Shown here one piece after another: positions 22,487-32,400 of a DNA stretch of 64,000 nt (the stretch's first letter is position 1; each line of letters starts with the position of its first letter). A program made the translations under genes and the position numbers. Origin of the DNA: Berberis thunbergii (lineage: Eukaryota > Streptophyta > Magnoliopsida > Ranunculales > Berberidaceae); the NCBI GenBank assembly GCA_003290165.1, contig QNQO01008328.1, positions 558,001 to 622,000 of the forward strand, written 5' to 3'. Under the pieces are notes generated by a model. It saw only the letters and a list, made by a program, of their open reading frames with translations. It searched no databases and had not been told where the DNA came from.

Positions 22487-23718
22487 TCGACTTAGAACTC
22501 TTCCTGAAGGTGTGGTATCAAAGAATGACATAGGAGCATGTAAGATACTATGAAGAATCTGTCTGAAGAAAATTTGAGCAGTCTTGAGGCCAAGTACTGT
22601 AATAAACAAGTCTTTAATCAGCACCAGCACAATAGAAACTGCAGCTAAGATCGCATAGATGCCAATGAAGAATGAAGCATCAAATGAAGCTGCACGTTTA
22701 GCTCCAGTCTCATATGCCAGCCAATAGTCCCCTGCCATAACGGAGAATTGCCACAGAATCGACAATAACAACACTACTACCACACCCCACCACCCATAAG
22801 CCTCAGTACTATATGCCTTGTAAACTTGCCAGCTAACTTGTCCAGTTTCTCTCTCTTCATCTTCAATGAGCTTAGAGGTTCCACTCTCTGAACTGGGTAC
22901 ATTTGTAGGCATAGGTTCACCGTTGGCCACCCTGGGAGAAGAGGATTTTGGTGAATTTGGTGACTCTTCTGTATCATTGTTACCTTGCTCTACTAGTTCC
23001 ATAGAGGTTTCGTGAGCAGCAACAAGAGCTTTGAAATCCAAGCCAGATTCAAGAAGTTCATTATACTTTCCAGATTGAACTATCATCCCATTTCTCATTA
23101 CCTGAATTGGATACCATGAAAGTAAATTTGAATGGCAATTTCACTATTGAAACAAAAGCTCAACTATACAATTTACTATTGACATCATCACCAACAACAA
23201 AGGCTTATGAAAAACGCCCCCATACTTCACTGATGAAACAATTCAACACAAACTGGCGTTCTCTTCAAGAAAATAAATAAGATCTCATGGAAGATCATTT
23301 TTTACAAGAAAGTTTTCCCTTGAGAAGTCAATTTTTCAAAAAAAATAAAAAATATTTTTGCTTTTTGCATGAATAACAATCAATGAAAAAGGTTTTCTCA
23401 TATGCTTCATAGTGGAGGAATCAAGCCCAATCCCGACAGTTTTTCACCAACATATACAATCAGCCATAATGAGTACAACTTAATCCAAAGGCCTAATACA
23501 TAATTAAGTTGTGAATTTTTAGACAACAATAAGAACGACATAAACAAATTTCATTCCAAGTGGTCGGGTTTGATAAGTTGAAATGTATTAATACATTCTT
23601 TTACCTCGCTCTTACAGAAGTGTATACGTACCAATATGAGATCTGCATTATGCAAGAAGTCAACTTGATGTGTCACAAGTAATACGGTCTTCCCCTTCAA
23701 AGCACCCCTTACACAGTC
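22487..23718 (-). pseudogene. Captured ABCC (MRP-type) transporter fragment, 2 exons
   Basis: The exon at 23718-23632 encodes [20 protein letters not shown] then LHNADLI, the H-loop end of nucleotide-binding domain 1. The exon at 23101-22487 begins [20 protein letters not shown] and continues through the linker, a helix-rich start of membrane domain 2 ([20 protein letters not shown]) and [17 protein letters not shown]. The order and splice sites match plant ABCC4/ABCC14-like genes. The 205-residue exon is uninterrupted, so the insertion is relatively recent. Walker A and the second nucleotide-binding domain are missing. MetE exons lie directly upstream on the same strand. Confidence 0.85.
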
Positions 23719-23822
23719 CTGCAATATCAGTGTTAATACTTGATAGCTATGATACATCACTGCAAATTGCTAATGCTATTAAAGCATTAGAAACTGTTAA
23801 TACAAGTTCATGGCAGACTTAC

Positions 23823-24594
23823 TTGTACACTGGAAGAATGCTTCCGAGAAGGGAGAGAAGAGAAAAGGATTTCTCTACACCCTTGGCGGCCTTTGATAGC
23901 AACAAGTAAGAGACAGGGCCTACAAGGACTGGGACGGTCTCAAGGCCAAGCTGCAAAATAGAAAGAAGGAAAGATTTAAGGAGACTTAACCATTACCAAG
24001 TAATATCAACATGGCATAGCTCTACCATTACAATTCGACTAATAATAAAATTCCTGAGTGCACATACCGCCTTGGCCTCTTTGTATTCATTCACTGCCTT
24101 GTGGGAAGAATAGCTGAACTTGGTCTCTGGTCCCAACTCAGGGACAATGAAATGGCTGCATCAATTAGAACCCAATTAATACACAAAACTCCATGGATCA
24201 ATGAAACTTGTTTGAAATTATGAAAAAGGATATCATCACTTACTAGTTGGTGTCAAACCACTTGGTCATTTCCATAGCAGGTACAGAGGCATTTCCTCTG
24301 GCCATGGAGAAGTAGGTGTCAAACCCAATCTCACCACCAGTCCAGTTGTATCTGGAAGGAACAGCTCCGATCATCGTTGTAGCGTCAAGCACTTGATCAT
24401 AGTATGAAAAGGTGTTGCTGGGGATGTACTTGATCCCCGATCGAAGCCATTTGCTTCCAAATGGAGGACTTGAGATCAGCAGAAACCTTCTGCAAATCCT
24501 TGGCAGTGGTCTTGCCATCCCAAAAAGATTCCAAGGCGAACTTGAGCTCTCTTTTGGGGCCCATGCGAGGATATCCAACAATATGTGATGCCAT
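23823..24594 (-). pseudogene. Captured MetE fragment (cobalamin-independent methionine synthase), 3 coding exons
   Basis: The start codon at 24594 begins [20 protein letters not shown], the conserved N-terminus. After SSIWKQMA a frameshift (near 24430) moves to [20 protein letters not shown] and [18 protein letters not shown]. Further exons are 24155-24068 ([20 protein letters not shown]) and 23950-23823 ([20 protein letters not shown]). Only the N-terminal domain start of the ~765-residue enzyme is present and the zinc/active site is absent. The next downstream exon belongs to an ABCC transporter. A 5' UTR exon with a donor appears near 25490-25560, so promoter-proximal sequence was captured too. 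Confidence 0.88.
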
Positions 24595-25479
24595 TTTTTC
24601 TGGTTCACATCAAGAAAAAAAATCAAAATCTCATGGTACCCAAACAAGTAATTGCAAAGAAAATGTTGCATATGAATTACCCCCATATATATTTTAATGA
24701 TTTAATCTAGATGTGAATGCGCGTGTGATTGTTATAACCAAATTCAGTTCAATTGAGTTTCTCCAAAATAATGAAAATCAAAGAGTTGAGTGGACGAGTA
24801 TCGAATGGGGTGGGTGTTTCACTTGTATTAGTACATTATAAAAACTGAAAACACATTTAGAAAGCACAGGAGATCCGCAAAAACAAGTTTGTAGGATGAA
24901 TCTAAACAAGATCTCCATAGATCTTTAGTAACTGCATGAAAAATAAGAGTTTCAGATCCATCTCAATCTCTATCTAGTAAAGTATGTGTGATGCAAAGAA
25001 GAAACTACAATGACAAGTTGGGTGGGATCTCTGAGTTAAGATCAGATCTCAAATTGTTCAAAAAGATTACACTAGCAGCATTGCTGAATTGAAAATCTTT
25101 TCTGACATAAAGATGCAAAAATGTAAAGTAGCTCTAAAATTACAAAGAGTCTCTCTAAATTTTTAGAAATCCGAAACTTGCACAAATAGAACATAAAGCA
25201 ATGCCAATCAATCCATCGAAACAAACACCGAAATTGCAGAGATTGAAACTAGAAAATGTAACAAAACAAGAATGAAGAAGGTGTTAGTTAAGCAAACCTA
25301 AGTTGTGTCTTCCTTTCATTCAAGCTAACTAAAAATTAGTACAAAAAATCAGAGAGAGAACTCAACGATTGATCGTTCAGAGCATTGATTGAACTACATT
25401 CACTTAATCGAAGCTAAAAATCACACACATTAGAGAGCTTAAGAAGGAAGATCTAAACAAGCAGATAGCGATCTTTCAA

Positions 25480-25560
25480 AGAAAACTTACGAATTCTAGG
25501 GTCACAGATTGAAGAACCGATCCCTAGAAGAAGAAGTTCACTCTGTCTCGCCTTCTACAC
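25480..25560 (-). other. Probable 5' leader exon of the captured MetE piece
   Basis: Minus-strand sequence ends ...ctagaattcgtaagttttc, a strong GT donor, upstream of the MetE start codon whose own acceptor-like ccag lies just before the ATG at 24594. Pyrimidine/CT-rich sequence at 25560-25670 fits a plant leader. No promoter test is possible from sequence alone. Confidence 0.4.
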
Positions 25561-26180
25561 TCTTCGTATTGCCTTCTCGACCGACTACTGCTCCTCCTCG
25601 ACTTCCCTCTCTCTTTCCTTCTCTTTCTCCTTCTCCTTCTCCTTCTCTCTTTCCCTCTCCTTGGAAATTTTAGGGTTTGAAGCAAATTAAGGGCTGAAAA
25701 TTGCAGAGTTGGGGGAGATGGAGCGGGAACGCGGGAAGCAAATTTTTTTCCCAAATTTCGCCCGCGAGAATTCGACCTAGATCTCCACAGGTCCACGTGC
25801 AACACACGTGCATTGTTGCAACGGTTTTAAGCCGTGGATCACTTTAGCCACGGTTTTTAGCCGTGGCAAACACACCAACGGTTTAGAACCGTGGCCAAGC
25901 CTTTTTTTAGCCACGGTTTTAAGCCGTTGGGCACTATAGCCACGGTTTTTAGCCGTGGCAAACACACCAACGGCTTAGAACCGTGGCCACCCCTGTGTAG
26001 CTAATCAGCCCTTTTGGTGTAGTGAAACCTGCCGAGCCAAGCGATGAGAAATCAACATAACCATGCAAGCATATTCAGCTGCTACATAGCTACAAAATCA
26101 AAATGTCCATCATAACTTTTTTGCTAAATGCAGAGTAGATATTAGATGAAGGACGGAGAACTTGTGTAAGAAAATACTAA

Positions 26181-26335
26181 CCCGTATGTTCCCATCACCC
26201 GAGTCGTCACGTAACTGTTTTATAAAACATAATAGCTTTGCAAGCCCAAAATCAGACACCTTAGGATTCCATTGTCGATCTCATAAAATGTTGCTGGACT
26301 TTACATCTCGATGGACAACCTTTGGTTCCTTGACA
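26181..26335 (-). pseudogene. Captured receptor-like kinase catalytic-loop exon
   Basis: The minus strand encodes EPKVVHRDVKSSNIL, then a stop, then WNPKVSDFGLAKL (the DFG motif) and SYVTTRVMGTYG (activation segment). HRD-V-KSSN is the catalytic loop of Ser/Thr receptor-like kinases. One in-frame stop interrupts it right after SSNIL. It lies in the outer CACTA element, right of the inner insertion. Confidence 0.75.
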
Positions 26336-27679
26336 CTTTTTTTAGCTATAACAAGAATGGAATGAAACAGTGCATTATTCATATGTTATTAACATTTTAG
26401 ATTGATACTAAACAGTAATGTAGATAAATAGAAAGTGGGTTTATTCAAGTTGGAACCATGGTCCAAAACTTCTCCAACTCAACCTGTGACCATTTTCGCC
26501 TCCTGTCCATCTCATTGACAAGTAGACCACATCTAAAATATTCCTAAAACCAGCTAATCAATCAATTCTTACCAATGATAGACTAACAATGAAGATGCTT
26601 TGCGACCAAGTTTCTATACATAAAAAGTTGATGAAGAAGAAGAAGAACAAAAATCCAATCATAGAAAAGCAGCTTCAATCATGCATCCCCACTATTTTTC
26701 TCTGTCAGAATCTCAATAACCCACTTCACATGTGCAACTCCTAAAGCCCACTAAACATTTGTGTTAGTAGATCGATCACAGAAACAACACAAAAAAGAAG
26801 AACGAAATCAGAGCAAAAGAGTTTTTGTTACCTCAATCAAAAGAAAGAGGTACTCTTGTCATTCCTGAACAAAGATGAAATTTCAGTAAGTCGAGTACAA
26901 AGCTAAACATCTTTAACAGTTAATTGTCATTCTTTCAATCAAAGCTTCGGTTATACTCCTCAATATACATTGGAACTTCAAATGACTATAAAAAAAAACC
27001 CAGTAAAACACTAGGATTCGATCCACTTCATATCTTAAGAATAAACAAAGAAATTCAAGCTCCACTACAGTGAATGAAATCCATAAAAAAAAACCCTAGA
27101 TCTTCAAACAGTGAATGAAATCCATAAAAAAAAAACATAATTTTTTCTTAATCCATAAAAAAGAACCCAAAAAGAGAAGAAGTAAACCCCATCTATCAAA
27201 GAAGAAGCTAACCTTGTTGTTGCTAACCTTGCAAGAGCCACTAATTTCAAACCCCACAGAGAGGACAAAACTCAAACACCAAGCAATCATATCGACCTGA
27301 AAAGGAGAGCGAGAGCACGTACGGTGAGGAGTAGAACACGTTGGAGAGGGAGAAACAGAACGGAGAGGGAGAGCGATTAGAGAGGGACAGCAGAAGGGAG
27401 AGGGAGAGGGAGAGCGATCAGAGAGGGAGAGGGAGGGCGATCGGAGAGGGAGAGCAGATTGCAGAGGGAGAATGAGATATAAATCGAGAAGGAGAGTGGG
27501 ATTTGAGCGGGATTCTTCTTCCTTCCTTCCTTCTTCTTTGTTTTGCTTTTATTTTATTTTTTTCGATTCGAGCGGGATAGTTGGCGCCCAGCGAATTGCA
27601 ACTCCCGCGTTCATAGCATTTCACTTAGCGCACAAATGAAATTGGATTGATAGCTGTTTACAATTGTTTATACACTGTT

Positions 27680-27720
27680 TCAATAGCATTTTATAGCGGT
27701 TGTGTAAAAACCGCTATTCT
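27680..27720. repeat. Right subterminal repeats of outer CACTA
   Basis: Contains tatagcggttgtg and aaccgctattc, the same ccgctat family as the left array at 8521-8790, just inside the TIR that ends at 27753. Confidence 0.65.
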
Positions 27721-27753
27721 CAAAAGCTATAAATGCTCATTTTTGTTGTAGTG

Positions 27754-28320
27754 AAGAAAGGGGTGGGGTGTTGCGAACCAGAGAAGATGAGGAGGGAGGA
27801 AGAAGGGGGTTGGGGTTGCGATATAGAGGAAGGAAGAAGGGGGTGGGGTGGGGCCTGCCAACTAGAGAGAGGGGAAGAAAGAGGGGTGGTGGTTTCCAGA
27901 AAAATAGGGGAGGATGAGGGGGGCATGGTGAAGAAAATGATTTTCACAACTGTTAGATCTTTCTCGAGATATGTGTGGGTTTTGCAGCAAGGGCTATAAG
28001 AATGGAACCCAATCTCACAGGAACACTTGTGAGAGTGAGTCCATTCTTGCAGCCCTCATTGTGAGACCCAAATTTTGGGGGAAAATGATAGAAAATATAG
28101 GAGAATAAGACATGAGAACTCTGAACCAAGAGCATTGTCGTTGGAGGGGCAACGAGGCTGTTATTGTTGTTATTAGGGAGAAAGACAGACAAAAATAAGA
28201 GGGGAGGAAAGAAAAAAGAGATGAAGAGAGATGCGTGGGGGTGGTGGGTGGTGTCGACGCCCCTCCTCGGGCGTCGAGGTTGCTCTTCCTGTTGTCGATC
28301 ATCGATCATAGAGGTATAGA
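27754..28320 (+). repeat. GA-rich repeat right of CACTA, inverted relative to 7956-8297
   Basis: Purine-rich sequence (aagaaaggggtggggtg...) resumes directly after the CACTA right end. 28020-28310 is a pyrimidine/purine-asymmetric tract with no recognisable gene. Open frames here reflect composition. Confidence 0.5.
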
Positions 28321-28388
28321 GGTGAGGAGGAAAAAAATAAAAATAAACGGTTTATAATGTTGGTATCAAATAGCAGGTTCAAAAAATG

Positions 28389-28390
28389 AA

Positions 28391-28427
<37 letters not shown>

Positions 28428-28441
28428 TATATATATATATA
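28389..28441. repeat. Microsatellites (AAT)n and (AT)n
   Basis: About 40 bases of aat/ata repeats are followed by about 14 bases of at repeats. Confidence 0.9.
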
Positions 28442-28499
28442 CGCGTGATGGTGTTAATGGGTTTATAGTGTCAAACACTCGGGGGCCATCACAAAGTGA

Positions 28500-29487
28500 T
28501 AGGGAAAATTTTTGAGGAAAGGAATCTAAAGTAGCACGTGCACGACATGTGGCAGAATCGTAGTTTACTTTTCCCCTCTCTGCCTCACCAGGCTGGGCAA
28601 ATCCTTGTTTTCTTCATCAAGACACACAAACACACATCAGTCTACTCCCTGTTCATCTCACCACCTCACCCAATCCCTCCCTCTCGTGTCTCCGTCTCAC
28701 TCCTTCATTTAATTTCCGAGACCTCCTGTAGTTTTTGGTCGAAGAAGAATCTGACTCGGTACATTTCTGTGGAGTTGACGCTACTTCCTCCGTCTGCCTC
28801 TCTGTTGTTGGAGGATCTAAACCCCTAAGGTACTGCGCCTTCCTTCCCTCCCTCTCAAACCCTATAGATCTGTGCGTTTCATGTAACAGTATGTGTGTTT
28901 GATCTTATTTTTTTCACTTGTAGAGGAGGCTCAATTGCTGTTTTCGTTGAGCTATAAGAGAGAGAGAGAGAGTTGAGCTTCCCCTCTCTTTTGGCGAGCA
29001 AGGTATGTGCTGTCTCTCATCGTTTTCTTTCTACCATTCTTTCTTTTATAGGAAAGTATTGTTTCGATTGATTTATTTATTACTTTTTATACTTAGTGAA
29101 AATGGTTATTGGCTTTGGATAATTGCATGGATGTTTTTTTGTTCAATTTGGGATAATGCAATCAATGATCTTCAAGGTTTCAGTTTCATTCCCATCAAAT
29201 TTGGGAAATTAGGATAGTTCTGCATCGCTGCAACCTCATTCCACATGTAGGCCATTACTTAAATTATATTAATCATATTGTCTTAGGTGTAAATCAGGCA
29301 ATTTTGACCTTGTAATTCTTGATCCCTCAACTACTCTTTATGTAGGCGGAAACCCGTTTTGCTAACTAATTTTATTTTTTTTTAACTATTTCCATCGAAT
29401 TATATGTAAATCTTTCCAACTTTGCAGGTCTCATAGATATTCGTCCCACTAGTTTCACTGAAAGTTGCAGCTGAACCCTGCTACAAA
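28500..29487 (+). promoter_or_regulatory. eIF3j promoter and 5' leader with probable leader intron(s)
   Basis: A G-box-like gcacgtgc lies at 28533-28540, followed by CT-rich leader sequence (28660-28830). GT donors follow ctaaacccctaag (28829) and gagcaag (29001), and a tttgcag acceptor lies at 29423-29429 just before the exon carrying the start codon. The precise transcription start and the leader splicing pattern cannot be set from sequence alone. Confidence 0.4.
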
Positions 29488-32400
29488 ATGGAGGACTGGG
29501 GTAAGATTATGTTGTTTTCTTTTGGTTTCCCATGGAACAACTATGTTTATCATGCCCCTGTGGATTGTTTTGCTACTTATGAGAAGTTTTTGTATTGGGA
29601 CTTATGCGATGAAGACATGCTTTTGGTATTATTGTGCTTTTGGTTAATTGATTGTAAGGGAAATTTTGTCGAAAAATAATGTCTTTGGAAATTTTGTATT
29701 TTCCAGTCTTTGATTCACAACATAGGTAGGAAAATAAATTTCCTGATCAACCTTATTTCTAAACCTCAAAGTCCTAAGCAAATGATCTTCCCACCCTAAA
29801 AGTTAAATTAGAAAATACAAAATAAATAAGGTTACCCTACCTTCACCATCCAAATTCCACTACCACCACCACATGACTACCAAGGTTCAACTAACACCCA
29901 ACCAACCACACTACTAGACCACCCATTAAGGTATGCCATCACTATCACCTCCACATGACCATTAATGAACAACTACAATTTCACATCCACAAACACATGT
30001 TACACATCCTTTCCTCACCAAGGTAGTCAAGGTGTTGATGTAAAGGTTAAGCGAGGACTCCTCTTTCTTACCATATAATAAAAAACTATAAATGCAACTA
30101 AATGTATTTTGCTTATAGCTAAGCTTCTAAATAGAAACATCAACTTATGATGTAAGAGATAACTTAGGGATGTAATTCCTTATATATTTTGCATTCTTTT
30201 AGTGATATATATTTTAATCTGTCATCATCGACCACTTCAATAACCTAAAGTAAGCGTTAATTAATAACCAACCAACTAATTCGGAATTAATGAAGAATGG
30301 CTAAATAACTGACAATCTAACAGTATGAGTTTGTACACTGCCGGTCTACTTTGTGTTTCACTTGTATTTTGTAAACAACCAAAAAAGTTAGTTTGATTTT
30401 CGAGTATTTGGAAATTATACTCGATCTTTTTTTTTATGCGGTCCCTTTGAACGCCTTGCGCTTCAGTAAAACGCTTTTACTCGATTTTGGTTTCGGTTTT
30501 TGCCTAGGCCAAACCAAAGCAAGTTGTCACTTCTTAGCTTCTTGTTTTAATACACTGATCCTCATGGCCACCACCACATATCGCTACAATATATGCATTG
30601 GCCACCTTAAAAGACACTACCACTTTCACTAATTTACTGTGTACGCCTTCTTTTCTATACAATGTGATACCACTAATCTACCACCGACCATAGCTACCAC
30701 AATCAATACTAGCAGTGACCCGTGTTACTACAAATGTACACCACCCCTGCAAAAGTACCTCCAACGAGACTGCCACTATGGCCACCGCAACTGACCTCCA
30801 GTATTACCATGACTACCACCGTCTTAGATACGAAAATCAATTTCTTTGTGCAGTCAAACAATGGAAATTATTTTCATTGACAATTTCCTAAATCATTTTG
30901 CCATGAAATTCTTTTAGCATGATCTTAATGACTGGTAGAGGTAGACGATTGGCCTTTTTCATTGTGAAATTATGTCTTTGCGTACCATGCCCACCAAGCA
31001 ATTCCATCATAATTTCTTCACTGATCAATTTTTTTAGCTAATGCAAATTCCTCCTCACCTCAATTTCTTTTGTAGTCCCTTGCCCATGGCAGTATTCTCA
31101 CGATTGACAATAATCTAACCCAGAGGGATGTCATTATTCCTAACTATGTGCTTTGTGCAAAAAAACTTCTTGCCGGAAGGGACATTTTCTAGGTGTACTT
31201 TTTCGCTTAGAGAATTTGGAGCTTCCTTGCTAGTGACTGTCACGTTTTTATTCCTAGTGGCTTCTCATTCGGAGATTCAGTTCAACAATGGGCAAAGATC
31301 AGGTTTCCCACTAATGGTAGCCATGAAGCTTGAATCAACGCTCATAGAGTGAGCGTAATGTCAGAATTTTCAAAGGGAGAAAGCGGAAAGTGATAATCTG
31401 TTGTGCGCTATGAAGCAATGCATGCGATTGTGGGGCATCACCTAGGACTTCGGTAAAGATGATTTGGACATGGAGTCTAGATTCAGTTGGGCGAACTGGT
31501 TACGACCAAGGATTGTGATTTCATTTTTAGAGTTAATTTCGGTTTCTTGATTTTAAGAAATATTTCATGAAATATTTCGGTATTTAAAGAAAAAGCGTGT
31601 AAACATTTCGAGGGTATATGAAATATATAATGAATTTCGAGGGTATATTAAATATGTGAAAAAATAATATGCAAGTAAATAAATGTATTAAACACATTAA
31701 ATGAAATCAAAATACCTTTAATTAGAAAATCAATAGGTAGTTTAAAAAATCAATATGCTAGTAGAAGAAGTGATAATTAGGAAATTAGGGGGTGGTTTCG
31801 AAAATCAATAAATAATTAGAATAAATGATAATTAGAAAAAAATCGAAATTTAAGAAAAAGTCCCGAAAATGTAATTTTTAGTAGTTGATTTTTGTATTTT
31901 TACCGAAAAAAACGAAATTTACAAAAAAAAACCCCGAAATTTACAAAAAAAACCTCGAAATTTTTCAAAATAACCTTTTTTCTTTTTGTAATTTCAAAAA
32001 AACGAAAATTTCATCGAAATTTCGTATAATTTCGCGAAATCACAATCCTTGGTTACGACTATTTATGAATTTTATTTCTTTTTTTTGTTTTCCCTCTTTT
32101 GAGTTTTTCACTCCCAAGAATTTGTAGTTAATGGGAGCACTTGGGCGTATCAGAATTTTCCTGAATTCTGTATTTCATGGAATAAAAAAAAGTCTGCCTA
32201 ATACTTTTTTATCATTTGTTATGTTAGGCATTATTTGATGTTGCTAAATAAAATGCATATATTTGATGTCTTCAGCCTGTTTTGACTGTACACAGTAATT
32301 TGCCATCTTTCTGTTTTGTATATATTAGTTACTAAAGTTTGAAGCCCGCAGGCATGTTCATGCCTGGTCTTCCTATATAATATAAGACAATAATTCTGGT

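Larger units (their letters stand above)
14130..26024. mobile_element. Inner CACTA element nested in the outer one, gene-capturing
   Basis: The ends are CACTACACCAAAAAC (left) and TTTTGGTGTAGTG (right) with flanking AAA duplications. Subterminal repeats are of a different family from the outer element: agccacggttttaagccgtggc and agcaacggtt words at 14150-14415 and 25810-26005. The element is 11.9 kb and shows no transposase. It carries minus-strand fragments of cyclin B, a nucleobase-ascorbate transporter, DXR, a Ulp1 protease, a calcium-binding endonuclease/phosphatase, a CHD3-like protein, an ABCC transporter and MetE. Stretches 18700-20815, 20882-22190 and 24600-25480 have no recognisable exon beyond possible UTR. 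Confidence 0.87.
8498..27753. mobile_element. Outer CACTA (En/Spm) element, non-autonomous, gene-capturing
   Basis: The left end is CACTACAAGAAAAA and the right end is TTTTTGTTGTAGTG, with the 3-bp duplication AAG on both sides. Subterminal repeats of the word accgctatgg occur in both orientations at 8528-8790 and at 27680-27720, as CACTA transposases require. Without the nested element it is about 7.4 kb. No TNPA/TNPD-like transposase is recognisable. Inside lie minus-strand fragments of rbcS, a probable NAD kinase, plasma-membrane H+-ATPase, a DUF26 protein and a receptor-like kinase, several with introns. This is the structure of a Pack-type element. 26336-27300 and 27300-27660 (GGGAGA-rich) show no further recognisable exon. 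Confidence 0.88.

Noticed and set aside
28389..28441. Possible CRISPR-like or regulatory repeat array
   Set aside because: Plain (AAT)n/(AT)n microsatellite in a plant genome.
29005..29217. 70-codon ORF upstream of the eIF3j start
   Set aside because: Lies in the leader intron region, hydrophobic random composition, no domain.
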